A DNA stretch of 64,000 bases from Leptospira stimsonii. GTDB lineage: Bacteria; Spirochaetota; Leptospiria; Leptospirales; Leptospiraceae. The notes under the pieces were generated by a model. The model was not told the DNA's origin and did not search any database. It was given only the letters and a program-made list of their open reading frames with translations. How positions within the stretch are numbered: the stretch's first letter is position 1; the number at the start of each line of letters is the position of its first letter. The stretch spans positions 496,001 to 560,000 of the forward strand of contig NZ_QHCS01000001.1 in the NCBI RefSeq assembly GCF_003545875.1, given 5' to 3'. This document shows, one piece after another, positions 20,340 through 32,891 of this stretch. The translations under genes were made by a program, and so were the position numbers.

Positions 20340-22214
20340 ATGAAAGAAGCAAAACAACCCTTATTTAGAATCAGCGGACGGAGATCATTATACTTCTATT
20401 GTATTCTAACCGGAATCGTTTCGGGACTAGGAGCATATCTTTTTTCAAGAATCCTTGCAGTATCCGAATATTTGTTTTTAGATCGTGCCGCCGGCTTAGC
20501 TCTTCCACATGCTTCCGGAGAATTTCTCATCGAATCTCAGGACACGGTAAACTGGGGAATTCCTTTTACGGATGAATATCGACCCTGGCTGGTTTTTTTA
20601 TTACCCATAGTTGGCGGTCTTTTGACGGGTTGGATTGTGAATCGTTTTTCTCCGGAGTCCGGAGGAACCGGTTCCGATGCAATGATTGATTCTTTTCACA
20701 ATCAAGAAGGAAAGATGAATCCCGTAGTGTCGCTTATCAAATCGGTTGCAACCGTCTTTACGCTTGCGAGTGGTGGAAGTGGTGGGAAGGAAGGTCCTAT
20801 CTCTCAGATCGGAGCCGGTTTTGGATCGTTGCTGGCGACTCTTCTCAAGGCAGGGGCAAGAGCGAGACGCACTTTGTTGCTCGCGGGAACAGCGGGTGGG
20901 TTAGGCGCAATTTTCCACGCTCCGTTAGGCGGAGCTTTGACATCCGTAGAGATGATCTACAGAGAAGACATTGAAAGCGATTCTTTGATTCCTTGTATTA
21001 TTTCTTCGGTTTCAGCCTATCTCGTTTATTCGAGTCTAAACGGTTTTAGAACCGTCTACCGAGTCGCAGACAACGAATTCTTTCGTTATACGGATCTCAT
21101 ATTTTATCTAGGACTGGGCGTTCTCTGCTTTTTATGCGGTGATATTTTTATAAGAATTTTCAGAAAAGTGCAAACCATTTCAGGAAGGCTTAAAATTTCG
21201 CCTATCATTAAACCTGCGTTAGGCGGTTTGTTTGTGGGAACCGTCGGACTCTTTTTGCCGGAAACGATCGGAACCGGAGCAGGAATATTGCAAGTCGCCT
21301 TAGATGGAAAGGATCCGATCGGGACACAAGGATTGTTTTCTTCAGTCTATCAAGGAACAGGACTTTGGCTCGTAGTATTATTTTTTATATTAGCTGGAAT
21401 GAAAATTCTCACTACTTCCTTTACGATCGGAACCGGAGGTTCCGCGGGTATGTTCGGACCATCCCTGTTTATAGGCGGAATGTTGGGAGGAGGAGTTGGA
21501 ACGCTTGCGAAAATTCTAATGTATCCTGATCTTTCTGTAACTTCCTTTATTCTAGTGGGAATGGGAGCGTTTTACGCAGGAGTCGCGAGTGCGCCGATCG
21601 CAGGAATGGTTATGATTTGCGAAATGATAGGAAGTTATACGTTGCTTCCTCCTTTGATGGTAGTATCGATCTTGACTTTCGTTTTAAGTCATAAGTTGAG
21701 CTTATACAAAGCGCAGAAGGAAACTCGATTTCAATCTCCGGCTCATTTTTGGGATATGAATCGCGATTTCTTGGAAGAGATTCAAGTAAAGACTTGGAAG
21801 AATCGTCTGAGAACGATCGCCGTCGCCAGAGATCATTCTCTTCTTTCGGAGCTTGAAGAGGAAGCCTTAAAAATTCAAGCGAGCGATTACGTCGTTTTAG
21901 ATAAGGAAGATCGATATTTAGGAATTCTTTCCCTTCGGAAAGTAAGGCATACTCTCGAATCAAGAAATGTTGCCGGAAATTTGATTACGGTTGGAGATGT
22001 TACCGATACTTTTGCTCCTTTCGGAAAACCCGAGGATTCTTTGGCTAGTTTGCTTAGGCTTTTGATAGATCATGACTTGGATAAAATTGCTATTTTAGAT
22101 CGGGAAAAATTTATGGGATACTTACGATTTGCGGATCTTATGAAAATCTATTTCGAAAATACGTTCCCTAAAAGTGGAAAATCTTTGAATTCTTCAATAG
22201 AAAAGGGAACATAA
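20340..22214 (+). CDS. ClC-family chloride channel/antiporter with CBS domains
   Basis: This 624-residue ClC protein has about eleven hydrophobic helices, then a cytoplasmic pair of CBS domains (about 495-615). Ion-path signatures are 'SGGTGSDAM' (107-114), 'GGKEGP' with the gating glutamate at 151, 'GTGGSAGMFGPSLFIGG' and a conserved 'VEM' glutamate (204) at the place of the proton glutamate of bacterial exchangers. This suggests, without proving, Cl-/H+ antiport. I chose the ATG at 20340, since the 32 upstream codons overlap the previous gene and its terminator. CBS domains usually sense adenine nucleotides. Confidence 0.92.
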   Translation: MKEAKQPLFRISGRRSLYFYCILTGIVSGLGAYLFSRILAVSEYLFLDRAAGLALPHASGEFLIESQDTVNWGIPFTDEYRPWLVFLLPIVGGLLTGWIVNRFSPESGGTGSDAMIDSFHNQEGKMNPVVSLIKSVATVFTLASGGSGGKEGPISQIGAGFGSLLATLLKAGARARRTLLLAGTAGGLGAIFHAPLGGALTSVEMIYREDIESDSLIPCIISSVSAYLVYSSLNGFRTVYRVADNEFFRYTDLIFYLGLGVLCFLCGDIFIRIFRKVQTISGRLKISPIIKPALGGLFVGTVGLFLPETIGTGAGILQVALDGKDPIGTQGLFSSVYQGTGLWLVVLFFILAGMKILTTSFTIGTGGSAGMFGPSLFIGGMLGGGVGTLAKILMYPDLSVTSFILVGMGAFYAGVASAPIAGMVMICEMIGSYTLLPPLMVVSILTFVLSHKLSLYKAQKETRFQSPAHFWDMNRDFLEEIQVKTWKNRLRTIAVARDHSLLSELEEEALKIQASDYVVLDKEDRYLGILSLRKVRHTLESRNVAGNLITVGDVTDTFAPFGKPEDSLASLLRLLIDHDLDKIAILDREKFMGYLRFADLMKIYFENTFPKSGKSLNSSIEKGT

Positions 22215-22308
22215 ATTGGTTATTGTAACGTACGCTCTAATTTTTTAGATATTTTTCTCGACTTTTTCGCCCTTCCTTTATAAAATAATCCGAACTTTTT
22301 AAATATAA

Positions 22309-22382
22309 CTGATATTTAATAATAATATCAGCAGACCGTAGAGATAGAGGGTATCTTTCCTGTAGGCGCTTGGATAGGAAAG
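22309..22382 (+). promoter_or_regulatory. Two inverted repeats in the leader of the FadL-like gene
   Basis: The first is AT-rich: ctgatatt (22309-22316) / aatatcag (22324-22331) with a 7-base loop, a possible protein-binding palindrome. The second, ctttcct (22355-22361) / aggaaag (22376-22382), ends 13 bases before the TTG start and could affect translation. No promoter is clear in the 180-bp gap. Confidence 0.35.
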
Positions 22383-22395
22383 AGGGTAGGCGAAA

Positions 22396-23919
22396 TTGAA
22401 AATTTTTAAGTTAAAAAGAACGATAGGGATAACTGTACTTTTGGGTCTTGGCTTTCATGAGAAGTCCTACGCCGGAAGTTACGGCGATATTTACGGCGCG
22501 CATCCGGGTGCGGCGGGAATGGGTAGTGCCGTTACTGCAATTGTGAATAACTCCTCAGCGGTGTTTTACAATCCGGCCGGTTTGGGAAGGCTTTCGGAAG
22601 GAGATTTGATTCTTGCCGCGATCGAAAAAGAGGCTCGAGCAAATAATCCGGAAAATCCGAATCCGGAAAATAAAGATGCTCCTCCGGCAATTCCGCCTAA
22701 TGTAGATCCGAACGATCCTGCAAATCAGCAACCAGCGGTTGTGGGTCCCTGGTACAAACGATTCTGGGCCGATACAAAAGAAGGTTTTACAAAAGACGTT
22801 TTCAAATACAAACCGGCGAATCGTCCGGAAAGAAGTGTACACGAAGTGACCTTTCAGTATATGTACGCGAATCCTACTTCCCATACGACGGCGCCTAGAA
22901 ATCAAAATTTAAATAAGATCCGAGATAGTTTTGTCGGTTTGGGTCTTACTCTGAATTTAAACGACATGTTCGATATGAGCCGTGGTTTTCGTTTCGGAAT
23001 CAATGCGATCGTACCTGGAAGTGGAAATCTTCTCACACTCAACGATCAAAATCCGACCGTTCCACGTTATCTGCAACAGGGCGTAAGCAACGAGAGACCT
23101 ACGATCATGGGTGGACTAGGGCTTGAAATTTGGAAAGATCGTCTCTTTGCGGGAGTCGGCTTTACGGCACTTGCCGGTGGAACCGGGAGCATCCTCATGA
23201 AAGACGTTCCAATTTCGCCCGATCCCGTTTCCGCAAACTCACAAGTGATCTTAACCGTAAAACCCTTGATCAATCCCACCTACGGTCTGCAATTTTCCTA
23301 CGGCAAATTTAGCCTGGGCGCTTCCTACAAAAGGGAAACGGTGATGCAAGTAGACCCGGTCCCCGCAAGAGCACAAACAACGCTTCTTGGAATTCAGTTG
23401 GATTTTGACCTTGCGATTTTGGATGGATTCAATCCAAGAGTTTTCTCATACGGATTCGGATTTCGACCGAACGATCGTTTGGTGCTTAGTTTCGATGTGA
23501 ATCGGGAAATCTGGAGCCAATTTAAATTGTCGAGAATCAAAGAGAAATACTCGGAGCCTTTATATCTTCACGACACTACGAATTTTCGGATCGGTGCGGA
23601 ATATGCGCTTTTCAAATTCTTGAAAACGAGGCTCGGTTTTGCGACAAGACCGACTCCTTTGCCTTCCATGCCAGGTGCAAATAACTGGATGGATTCCGAT
23701 CGGAATATTTATAGTTTAGGATTTTCTTATGTATTTAGTCCAACTACCTTCAAGTTTATGAATCGTCTTAGAAAACCTTTGATCTTCGACGTCGTAATTG
23801 AGAATCATCAATTAAAAGCCAATGAGGTTAATAAATACACTCCAACGGAAAGAAATCCGAATTATTCTTACGGCGGATATATCTGGACCGTCGGCGTCTC
23901 GATGACGATCTTCTTCTAA
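22396..23919 (+). CDS. Outer-membrane beta-barrel protein, OmpP1/FadL family
   Basis: This 507-residue protein has a signal peptide ('GITVLLGLGFHEKSYAG') and a FadL/TodX/OmpP1 pattern: the N-terminal hatch 'GAHPGAAGMGSAVTAIVNNSSAVFYNPAGL', amphipathic beta-strands, and a C-terminal aromatic residue ('SMTIFF') as needed for barrel assembly. The start is TTG at 22396 with a purine-rich stretch (agagggtagg) upstream. A Pro/Asn-rich low-complexity insert (about 82-118) probably forms a surface loop. Family members import hydrophobic molecules such as fatty acids; the Leptospira ligand is not known. It is monocistronic as far as seen. Confidence 0.88.
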   Translation: MKIFKLKRTIGITVLLGLGFHEKSYAGSYGDIYGAHPGAAGMGSAVTAIVNNSSAVFYNPAGLGRLSEGDLILAAIEKEARANNPENPNPENKDAPPAIPPNVDPNDPANQQPAVVGPWYKRFWADTKEGFTKDVFKYKPANRPERSVHEVTFQYMYANPTSHTTAPRNQNLNKIRDSFVGLGLTLNLNDMFDMSRGFRFGINAIVPGSGNLLTLNDQNPTVPRYLQQGVSNERPTIMGGLGLEIWKDRLFAGVGFTALAGGTGSILMKDVPISPDPVSANSQVILTVKPLINPTYGLQFSYGKFSLGASYKRETVMQVDPVPARAQTTLLGIQLDFDLAILDGFNPRVFSYGFGFRPNDRLVLSFDVNREIWSQFKLSRIKEKYSEPLYLHDTTNFRIGAEYALFKFLKTRLGFATRPTPLPSMPGANNWMDSDRNIYSLGFSYVFSPTTFKFMNRLRKPLIFDVVIENHQLKANEVNKYTPTERNPNYSYGGYIWTVGVSMTIFF

Positions 23920-24131
23920 ATAATACTCAAGTGTCTTCTCATTCCTTAGAGAATACAAGGTATTTGTAACGGACGTTATTTAACGGAGCGCTATATCTAC
24001 GCTTGGATCGCCTTTTTTCTTGACACGAGCGTTCGCTACAGAGTCAATTTTGGCAAAGGATCCGTTTATCAAACGCTAAGTTTCGATTCAATTGGATTCT
24101 TCGAAAAGAAGAGAATAGGAAGCGAACCACA

Positions 24132-25433
24132 ATGGAAAAAAATCTCATCGAGCTGATCACTCCCGTTTTTTTTGTTCTACTCGTCGTAGAACTGATCACC
24201 GGATACGCGATCAAAAAACCAGTTTATCGATTCAAGGATTCTGTAAGCAATCTTACTGCGGGAATTTATATGCAGGTCTTTACGGTTTTTGTAACCGTAG
24301 CGTTGCTTTCCTTTTACGCATGGGTATATAAGAATCTCGGAATTTTTAGAATTTCGGAATCTTCCGTTTTTGGTTGGATCGCCTGTTACGTGTTAGCCGA
24401 CCTTTGCTACTATTGGTATCATCGTCTCGGACATGAAATCAATATATTCTGGGCATCTCACGTGGCTCATCATCAAAGCGAAGACTATAATTATACCGTC
24501 GCTTTGAGACAGGGAATGTTCCAAAATCTTTTCTCCCTGCCTTTTTATCTTCCTTTGGCGATTATCGGCTTTTCGCCAATGATGTTCGTCATCTGTATTC
24601 AAGTTAATTTCGCTTATCAATTTTGGATTCATACACGACTGATCGGGAAATTAGGGATGTTTGAGTATATTTTCAATACCCCGTCCCAACACCGTGTTCA
24701 TCATGCGAGAAACCCAAAGTATATCGATAAAAATTATGCCGGGACTTTTTGTATCTGGGATAGAATGTTTGGGACATTTATCGAGGAAGAGGACGAACCG
24801 ATATATGGGATCGTAAAGCCTCTCCAAACTTGGAGTCCGATCCACGCTCAAATTCATCATTTTGAGGACTTAGCAAAAATTTCTTGGAAAACAAAGAGTT
24901 GGAAAGATAAGATCTTGATTTGGTTCAAACCTCCCGGTTGGATGCCCGCGGATATCGGTAAATTCATTTCCCCTCCCGAAATCGACAAAAAGACTTATAA
25001 AAAATTTAATACCGAAATTCCGGCCACGTTAATGACTTACTCCGCGGTTCAATTCGCGTTTGGGATCGGTGCGTCCATGATTTACATAGAATTCAAAAAG
25101 GAACTTCCGCTTTTTGAGATGTTGGTTCTCGGTTTTTATGTCCTCTGGACTTTTTGGAATATCAGCGCCATCTTCGAAACCAAAACCAGCGGTTTAATTT
25201 CCGAAATCGTGAGAATGGGATCGATCGTTGCAATTTCTTTCCTATTTCCGATGGATTTTACCGGCGTTGAAAAACTAAGTATGGTCCTAAGTCAGGAATG
25301 GATCTTGGCCTTACCTAGAATTCTTCAGATTGGATCGATCGTTTCTCTAACGGTATTGGGAAGTTTTTTAATCAGCCAGAAACGATTCTTCAGCGTGGAA
25401 GGTCAAAAGCCTCAACCTCAAAATACATTCTGA
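24132..25433 (+). CDS. Sterol-desaturase/fatty-acid-hydroxylase family protein (alkylglycerol monooxygenase-like)
   Basis: This 433-residue polytopic di-iron enzyme has three histidine boxes: 'HRLGHE' (97-102), 'HVAHH' (110-114, followed by 'QSEDYN') and 'HRVHH' (187-191, then 'ARNPKYIDKNY'). The 'HHxSEDYN...ALRQ' context and 'YAGTFCIWDRMFGTF' match the alkylglycerol monooxygenase (AGMO/TMEM195) branch rather than sterol C5-desaturases. AGMO cleaves ether lipids using tetrahydrobiopterin; whether that cofactor is used here is unknown. C-terminal hydrophobic helices (about 295-420) complete the AGMO-like layout. A terminator hairpin follows. Confidence 0.85.
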   Translation: MEKNLIELITPVFFVLLVVELITGYAIKKPVYRFKDSVSNLTAGIYMQVFTVFVTVALLSFYAWVYKNLGIFRISESSVFGWIACYVLADLCYYWYHRLGHEINIFWASHVAHHQSEDYNYTVALRQGMFQNLFSLPFYLPLAIIGFSPMMFVICIQVNFAYQFWIHTRLIGKLGMFEYIFNTPSQHRVHHARNPKYIDKNYAGTFCIWDRMFGTFIEEEDEPIYGIVKPLQTWSPIHAQIHHFEDLAKISWKTKSWKDKILIWFKPPGWMPADIGKFISPPEIDKKTYKKFNTEIPATLMTYSAVQFAFGIGASMIYIEFKKELPLFEMLVLGFYVLWTFWNISAIFETKTSGLISEIVRMGSIVAISFLFPMDFTGVEKLSMVLSQEWILALPRILQIGSIVSLTVLGSFLISQKRFFSVEGQKPQPQNTF

Positions 25434-25481
25434 ACCTCGAGTTCTGAAACCAAAGGGAAAACGGTTGACCCAAGCCGATGA

Positions 25482-25517
25482 CCGGAGTTTCTTTTCGTGG
25501 AGAAGAAACTCTGGTTT
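25482..25517 (+). terminator. Stem-loop terminator after the membrane hydroxylase gene
   Basis: ccggagtttctt (25482-25493) and aagaaactctgg (25503-25514) pair over 12 bp with one G-U, a 9-base loop, then 'ttt'. It lies about 50 bp after the stop at 25433. The possible GTG start at 25497 of the next ORF would lie inside its loop, which favours the ATG at 25533. Confidence 0.65.
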
Positions 25518-25532
25518 CCTGGAGAAAACCGT

Positions 25533-27641
<2,109 letters not shown>

Positions 27642-27642
27642 G

Positions 27643-29334
27643 ATGAAAAATTTACGGATAATCAAACAATCCTTTCTGAAACAAATTCTATTTGGTTCGT
27701 ATTCTCTGAAATTCGGGATCGTTTTCCTGTTCGGAACCGTTCTCGTAAATTACGCGTTGAACGCGCGCGAGATCGAGCTAAAAGTTCAAGACGTTACTTT
27801 ATACGAATCTTCTACAGGAGTTTTGCGAAGTGGAAAGATTCAATTGGAGCCGGGTGTGAACGAACTGTTGATTCGAAATCTTCCGGTTCAACTCCAAGAC
27901 GAATCTTTAGTCGCTTCCGTTGACGCAGTCGGCGCTTCGGTAGTCGGGTCGAGTACTTGGATCGAAACGGGGGCGATCATTCACAATGAGGAAGCGCTGG
28001 ATCTACAGAAAAAAATCCGAGTTTTGGAAAAGGAAATCGAAGTTTATGAAAGTAAGGATTCCAATTTAAAAAATCTCAAAAAAATTCTTACAGATACAAG
28101 ATTGAAAATCGCGGAAATGGTTTCGAAAAATCTTTTCTATAAAAAGAACGAGGCCGATTCTAAAAGATGGTTTTTGTCGCTTAACAATAATAGACAGGCG
28201 ATTCAAAACGCTCTGAATTCGAACCAGGAAATAAATCGTTCAGTAAAAGATCTGCGCAAAAAACTTTCCGATTTGAGAGATAAGTTGAACGTGATTCTTT
28301 CCCTTTCTGAAAAGGCATCGCGAATCACAAAGGTTCTTGTTAGCTTTAATGGGGCCGAAAAAAAAGAAGCCAAGTTGAATCTTACCTATCAGTCGGCTGG
28401 AGTATCCTGGAAGCCGTTCTATTCAGTTCGAATGGAAGGACGAGAAAAAATAGAGTTGGAATATTTGGCTGAAATCGTTCAGGAAAGCGGGGAAGATTGG
28501 AATAATATTAATCTTTTATTATCCACTTCCAGTCCGGACGTAAGTGGAAGAAGGCCTCGACTTTCCAGTCAAAAGTTATACGATCAAAAAAGACAAACGA
28601 ATAAAGATAATCTGATCACCCTCCAAACGCAAACCACTGCAGGAGAATCCGGAGCGATGCCGGAGGTCGAAACCCCCGAGGCGAACGCCGATCCGACAAC
28701 GGGTAACAGTGAAGAATCCGGAAGCGGTTTCTTATTTCGATATTCGAAGCCAGTGACGCTTCTTTCTCGAAAGGAATCAAAGAAGTTGTCTCTGGCTTCG
28801 TTTACGACCGATGCGGCTTTTAGCGCTCTCTATGTTCCTGCATTGAAACGTTATCCGCTTATTCGGGGTAGTTTTAAGAATCTATCCGGTTTTCCGATTC
28901 TCCCCGGCGAGGCCGCGGTGTTTCGTCAGGCGGGAATGGTTGGAACTTCAAGTTTCGGTTATATTAGTCCGGGTGAAAAAGCGGAAATTTCTTTCGGATC
29001 GGAAAATGAGGTTCGAGCGATTTATCGGAAAGAATCCAATCAAACGAAAGAAGGACTTTTATCCGGAACCAAAGTTATAGAAAAATTGATTCGAGTAGAA
29101 CTTGAAAATTTCGGAAAAGAAACTAGGACGATCTCTTTTCAGGAATCGATTCCCGTCTCGGGAGTGGAAAGCGTTCAGGTGACGATCGATTCTTCCACAA
29201 CTCCGAACTATTCCGAACTAAGAAAAGATTCGGGAATTTTAGAATGGAAAATAGACGTTAAACCGAATCAAAAACAGGAAATCAAACTGAAATACAAGGT
29301 AAGTTTTCCTTCCGAATTCGATCTTAGCCTGTGA
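27643..29334 (+). CDS. Exported DUF4140/DUF4139 (MuiA-like) protein, short form
   Basis: This 563-residue paralogue of the preceding gene starts 1 bp after its stop codon. A signal-like hydrophobic stretch (about 20-40) ends at 'LNAREIELK'; then come DUF4140 ('VQDVTLYESSTGVLRSGKI'), a coiled-coil (about 118-225) and DUF4139 ('LTYQSAGVSWKPFYSVRM', 'IVQESGEDWNNINLLLSTSSPD'). It lacks most of the polar insertion of the long form, retaining only a short Thr/Glu-rich linker (about 320-360). The pair probably act together in the envelope. The convergent VWA gene stops 2 bp away. Confidence 0.85.
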   Translation: MKNLRIIKQSFLKQILFGSYSLKFGIVFLFGTVLVNYALNAREIELKVQDVTLYESSTGVLRSGKIQLEPGVNELLIRNLPVQLQDESLVASVDAVGASVVGSSTWIETGAIIHNEEALDLQKKIRVLEKEIEVYESKDSNLKNLKKILTDTRLKIAEMVSKNLFYKKNEADSKRWFLSLNNNRQAIQNALNSNQEINRSVKDLRKKLSDLRDKLNVILSLSEKASRITKVLVSFNGAEKKEAKLNLTYQSAGVSWKPFYSVRMEGREKIELEYLAEIVQESGEDWNNINLLLSTSSPDVSGRRPRLSSQKLYDQKRQTNKDNLITLQTQTTAGESGAMPEVETPEANADPTTGNSEESGSGFLFRYSKPVTLLSRKESKKLSLASFTTDAAFSALYVPALKRYPLIRGSFKNLSGFPILPGEAAVFRQAGMVGTSSFGYISPGEKAEISFGSENEVRAIYRKESNQTKEGLLSGTKVIEKLIRVELENFGKETRTISFQESIPVSGVESVQVTIDSSTTPNYSELRKDSGILEWKIDVKPNQKQEIKLKYKVSFPSEFDLSL

Positions 29335-29336
29335 CG

Positions 29337-30362
29337 TCAACGGAGTTCCTCTTCTTTTGAAACCGCAAGAGGAGAGGGGACTTCGGTCATATCCCAAAGT
29401 TCCAAAGCTCCATACAAAGAGCTTTGTTTCGGAATTTCGATTGTAAATCTACCTTTGCCCTCGTTGAGATCGAAACATTCGCTTTTACTAAAGATTAAAC
29501 TTTCCGGAGACGAGATTCTTTTCGAACCTAGGCTGGGATTGGAACGAAGCGGGGTTTGTTTCAAATTGAATACTACGCAGTTATTCCGATTTTTTGATGT
29601 CTTGAATCCGAAGTCGATCGTGTAAACCGTCTTGGAATCGGATTCCTGATTTCGATGAATTTTTTCAAACCAAATCATCGTTTCCGATTTTGGTTCCTGC
29701 TTTAGCGTGGTTTGGGACTCGAAGTTCGAAGAACGATGCTTAAGCGAGTCCATAGCGATATGAAACGAAGAATCGTCCTCGATTCCGAAATAGGTTCCGT
29801 CTCCCTCTTCGGTTAACAATTTCATTTGTTGTTCTTCGTTCGGTTTTAAACCCAATCCAAGAATATGAAATTTAAAAGGAATTCCCCTTTGTTTTAATGT
29901 TTGGATTTCTTTTTTGGGATCTCCGTAACAACTTTCCACACCATCGGTGACTAGGATAATTTCGGTTTCTTTTTTTCTTTGCGCGATGATAGTTCCGGCG
30001 ATTCGAATCGATTCGGCCAAAGGAGTCGCGCCCGCGGGGGTCAGACCGAATAAACGGTTTTTAAAAGTGTCCGGATTTCCGGCTTCGAGAGGGTGATAAA
30101 GACGCGAAGAGGAACAACCTGGAACACGGTTACCATAGGCTAAAAAGCCGATATCCGTTTCCGGTGGAAGAGAAGAGATATAGTGACTAACGTGCTTTTT
30201 TGCAAGATGAATCTTTTGATAAATTCCTAAATACTCGTTCATCGAACCGGATGCATCGATGATAAAAAGTTTAGAACGTCCAGGAAGTTCTGACGCACTC
30301 TGGTGATTGCTAAAAATGAACAATAGACAAACAATCCAAACTTTCCTTCGATAAGAGCGCAT
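29337..30362 (-). CDS. Exported von Willebrand factor A domain protein
   Basis: This 341-residue protein has an N-terminal signal peptide ('VWIVCLLFIFSNHQSAS') and a VWA domain from about residue 31 with the MIDAS motif 'DASGS' (36-40), the Thr of 'GATPLAESI' and the Asp of 'LVTDGVES'. A beta-rich C-terminal part follows (about 215-330). I chose the ATG at 30360-30362 because it places the signal peptide at the N-terminus; a longer frame begins at 30497. Metal-dependent protein binding in the periplasm or on the surface is the family expectation. It is convergent with the DUF4139 pair and separated from the upstream cob genes by a hairpin. Confidence 0.82.
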   Translation of the reverse strand: MRSYRRKVWIVCLLFIFSNHQSASELPGRSKLFIIDASGSMNEYLGIYQKIHLAKKHVSHYISSLPPETDIGFLAYGNRVPGCSSSRLYHPLEAGNPDTFKNRLFGLTPAGATPLAESIRIAGTIIAQRKKETEIILVTDGVESCYGDPKKEIQTLKQRGIPFKFHILGLGLKPNEEQQMKLLTEEGDGTYFGIEDDSSFHIAMDSLKHRSSNFESQTTLKQEPKSETMIWFEKIHRNQESDSKTVYTIDFGFKTSKNRNNCVVFNLKQTPLRSNPSLGSKRISSPESLIFSKSECFDLNEGKGRFTIEIPKQSSLYGALELWDMTEVPSPLAVSKEEELR

Positions 30363-30453
30363 TCTATTCTTTCTATCGGCTATTTGTAAAAAATCTATCG
30401 AGGGGAGAATTCGGATTTTTGAAAAAAACAAATTTTTGACCAAGGAGCGGATT

Positions 30454-30480
30454 CTTAAATCGAAACAAATTCGATTCAAG
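30454..30480 (-). terminator. Hairpin at the end of the cob operon
   Basis: On the minus strand, cttgaatcgaa and ttcgatttaag (30480-30470 and 30464-30454) form an 11-bp stem with one G-U and a 5-base loop. It starts 4 bases after the cobC stop. No T-run follows, so it may be a terminator needing other factors, or a transcript-end stabiliser. Confidence 0.45.
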
Positions 30481-30484
30481 ATGT

Positions 30485-31072
30485 TTAACGATTCCAATAG
30501 ATAACTTTGGAAAAAAATTCTGTCTCATTCTTATCGACGATAACTTTGCTTACGGATCCGTATTCTAAATCAAACTGAAATCCGCTCGCAAGAGGAATCG
30601 AGGCGAGACTACAAAGAAACGCTCGAATCGGTCCCGCGTGGGTTACGATTCCTACTTTCGAGTTCGTCGAATAGGTTCGAAGAATTTCCTCCATAAAAAA
30701 GGAAATCCTTTGTGAAAGATCCAAATAACTTTCTCCGTTCGGAGTTTTTTGATTCACAAAGTCTTTCATCCAATATTCGGACTCGGCATGGGGAATCTCT
30801 GACCAAAGTTTTCCTTCCCAAGAACCAAAGTCTAATTCCATCAGTAGCTCAGAATATTCTACCGTTCCCTTCGAATTCTTTGATAAGAACTCGGCTAATT
30901 CTTTGCACCGTCTACTTGGACTCGAATAGATTCGTTCCAAAGTAGAATTCAGTTTGGCTGAGATTTTTTCGAATTCGATTTTAAAATCGGTAATAAGAGG
31001 AAGATCTGTTCTACCATAGCAGGTTCCTTTTGGAACTTCGGGTGTGGAATGTCGGATTAAAAAGAGTTCCAA
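30485..31072 (-). CDS. cobC: Histidine phosphatase, probable alpha-ribazole phosphatase
   Basis: This 195-residue protein is of the phosphoglycerate-mutase-like family. The catalytic 'RHST' motif is at 7-10, then 'GTCYGRTDLPL' as in CobC, 'SSPSRRCKELAEFL', 'ELDFGSWEGKLWSEI' and the second histidine in 'VTHAGPIRAFL'. CobC removes the phosphate of alpha-ribazole-5'-phosphate or of adenosylcobalamin phosphate in nucleotide-loop assembly. I use TTG at 31070-31072 because the protein then begins 'ELFLIRH', normal for the family; the frame is open further upstream only across the cobS 3' end. It overlaps cobS by 16 bp. Context (cobS, cobT) supports the call. Confidence 0.82.
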   Translation of the reverse strand: MELFLIRHSTPEVPKGTCYGRTDLPLITDFKIEFEKISAKLNSTLERIYSSPSRRCKELAEFLSKNSKGTVEYSELLMELDFGSWEGKLWSEIPHAESEYWMKDFVNQKTPNGESYLDLSQRISFFMEEILRTYSTNSKVGIVTHAGPIRAFLCSLASIPLASGFQFDLEYGSVSKVIVDKNETEFFSKVIYWNR

Positions 31073-31856
31073 GAAATTAAGAGTCCAAGATAAAAAAGTA
31101 ATTCCGTAGCTTGTTGGGTAAATCCGAGGCAATCCCCGGTAAAACCTTCGATCCACTTTTTAAAATAATATTTTAGGTAATTGATAAGAATCAGGGCAAA
31201 TCCAAACCCGATCAAGACGCGCGGAATTTGATCAGGAAAAAGAATTACAAAGTAAATTGCAGGGAAACATCCGAAAAAAGTGGAAATGATAAAGTCGGAA
31301 ACGAACAACTTTTTTACCATCGGTTTCGACTTAGAAAGATCGTTGTCCCTTGCATATGGGATCAACATCATAAGAATCATAGCGGACCATCGGCTTGCGG
31401 CGTGTGCAAACCAGGATGTGAATAAAAAAATTACGGGCGAAAGTTTAAACAACCCGACTAAGAGAAAGAATTTTAATCCTAAAGAAAGAATCAAACCGAT
31501 TGACCCGAAGGTTCCGATACGACTGTCTTTCATAATTTCTAATATTCTTTCTTTGCTCCAGCCACCGCCAAACGCGTCGCAGACGTCGGCGAGTCCGTCT
31601 TCGTGCAATCCACCGGTGATCAATACGCTTACGATCATTCCTAAAAGAATCGAAATTTCGATCGGAAGAATTTGAGCCAAGCCGTAACTTACGAAAGAGG
31701 CTCCTGCGGAAACGATCCAACCCATCAGCGGAAAGTAACGGGAAGAACGAGCGAGGGCCTCTTCTGAATATTTATAAAAAGGTGGAACTGGAAGTCTTGT
31801 ATTAAACATCCACGAAGCGCAGAAACGATTCCATTCTTCTCGTAGGATTGAAAAGA

Positions 31857-31860
<4 letters not shown>
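31057..31860 (-). CDS. cobS: Adenosylcobinamide-GDP ribazoletransferase
   Basis: This 267-residue polytopic membrane enzyme joins the lower-ligand nucleoside (alpha-ribazole or its phosphate) to adenosylcobinamide-GDP, the last step of cobalamin assembly. The CobS signature is present: 'TGGLHEDGLADVCDAFGGG' (82-100) and 'ERILEIMKDSRIGTFG', with several hydrophobic helices after. The start overlaps the cobT stop by 4 bp and the 3' end overlaps cobC. It lies in the block downstream of the cobalamin riboswitch. Confidence 0.93.

Positions 31861-32887
<1,027 letters not shown>

Positions 32888-32891
<4 letters not shown>

Noticed and set aside
24020..24045. ttgaca promoter before the membrane hydroxylase gene
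   Set aside because: The -35 is perfect but no -10 better than three of six matches lies at 16-18 bp spacing.
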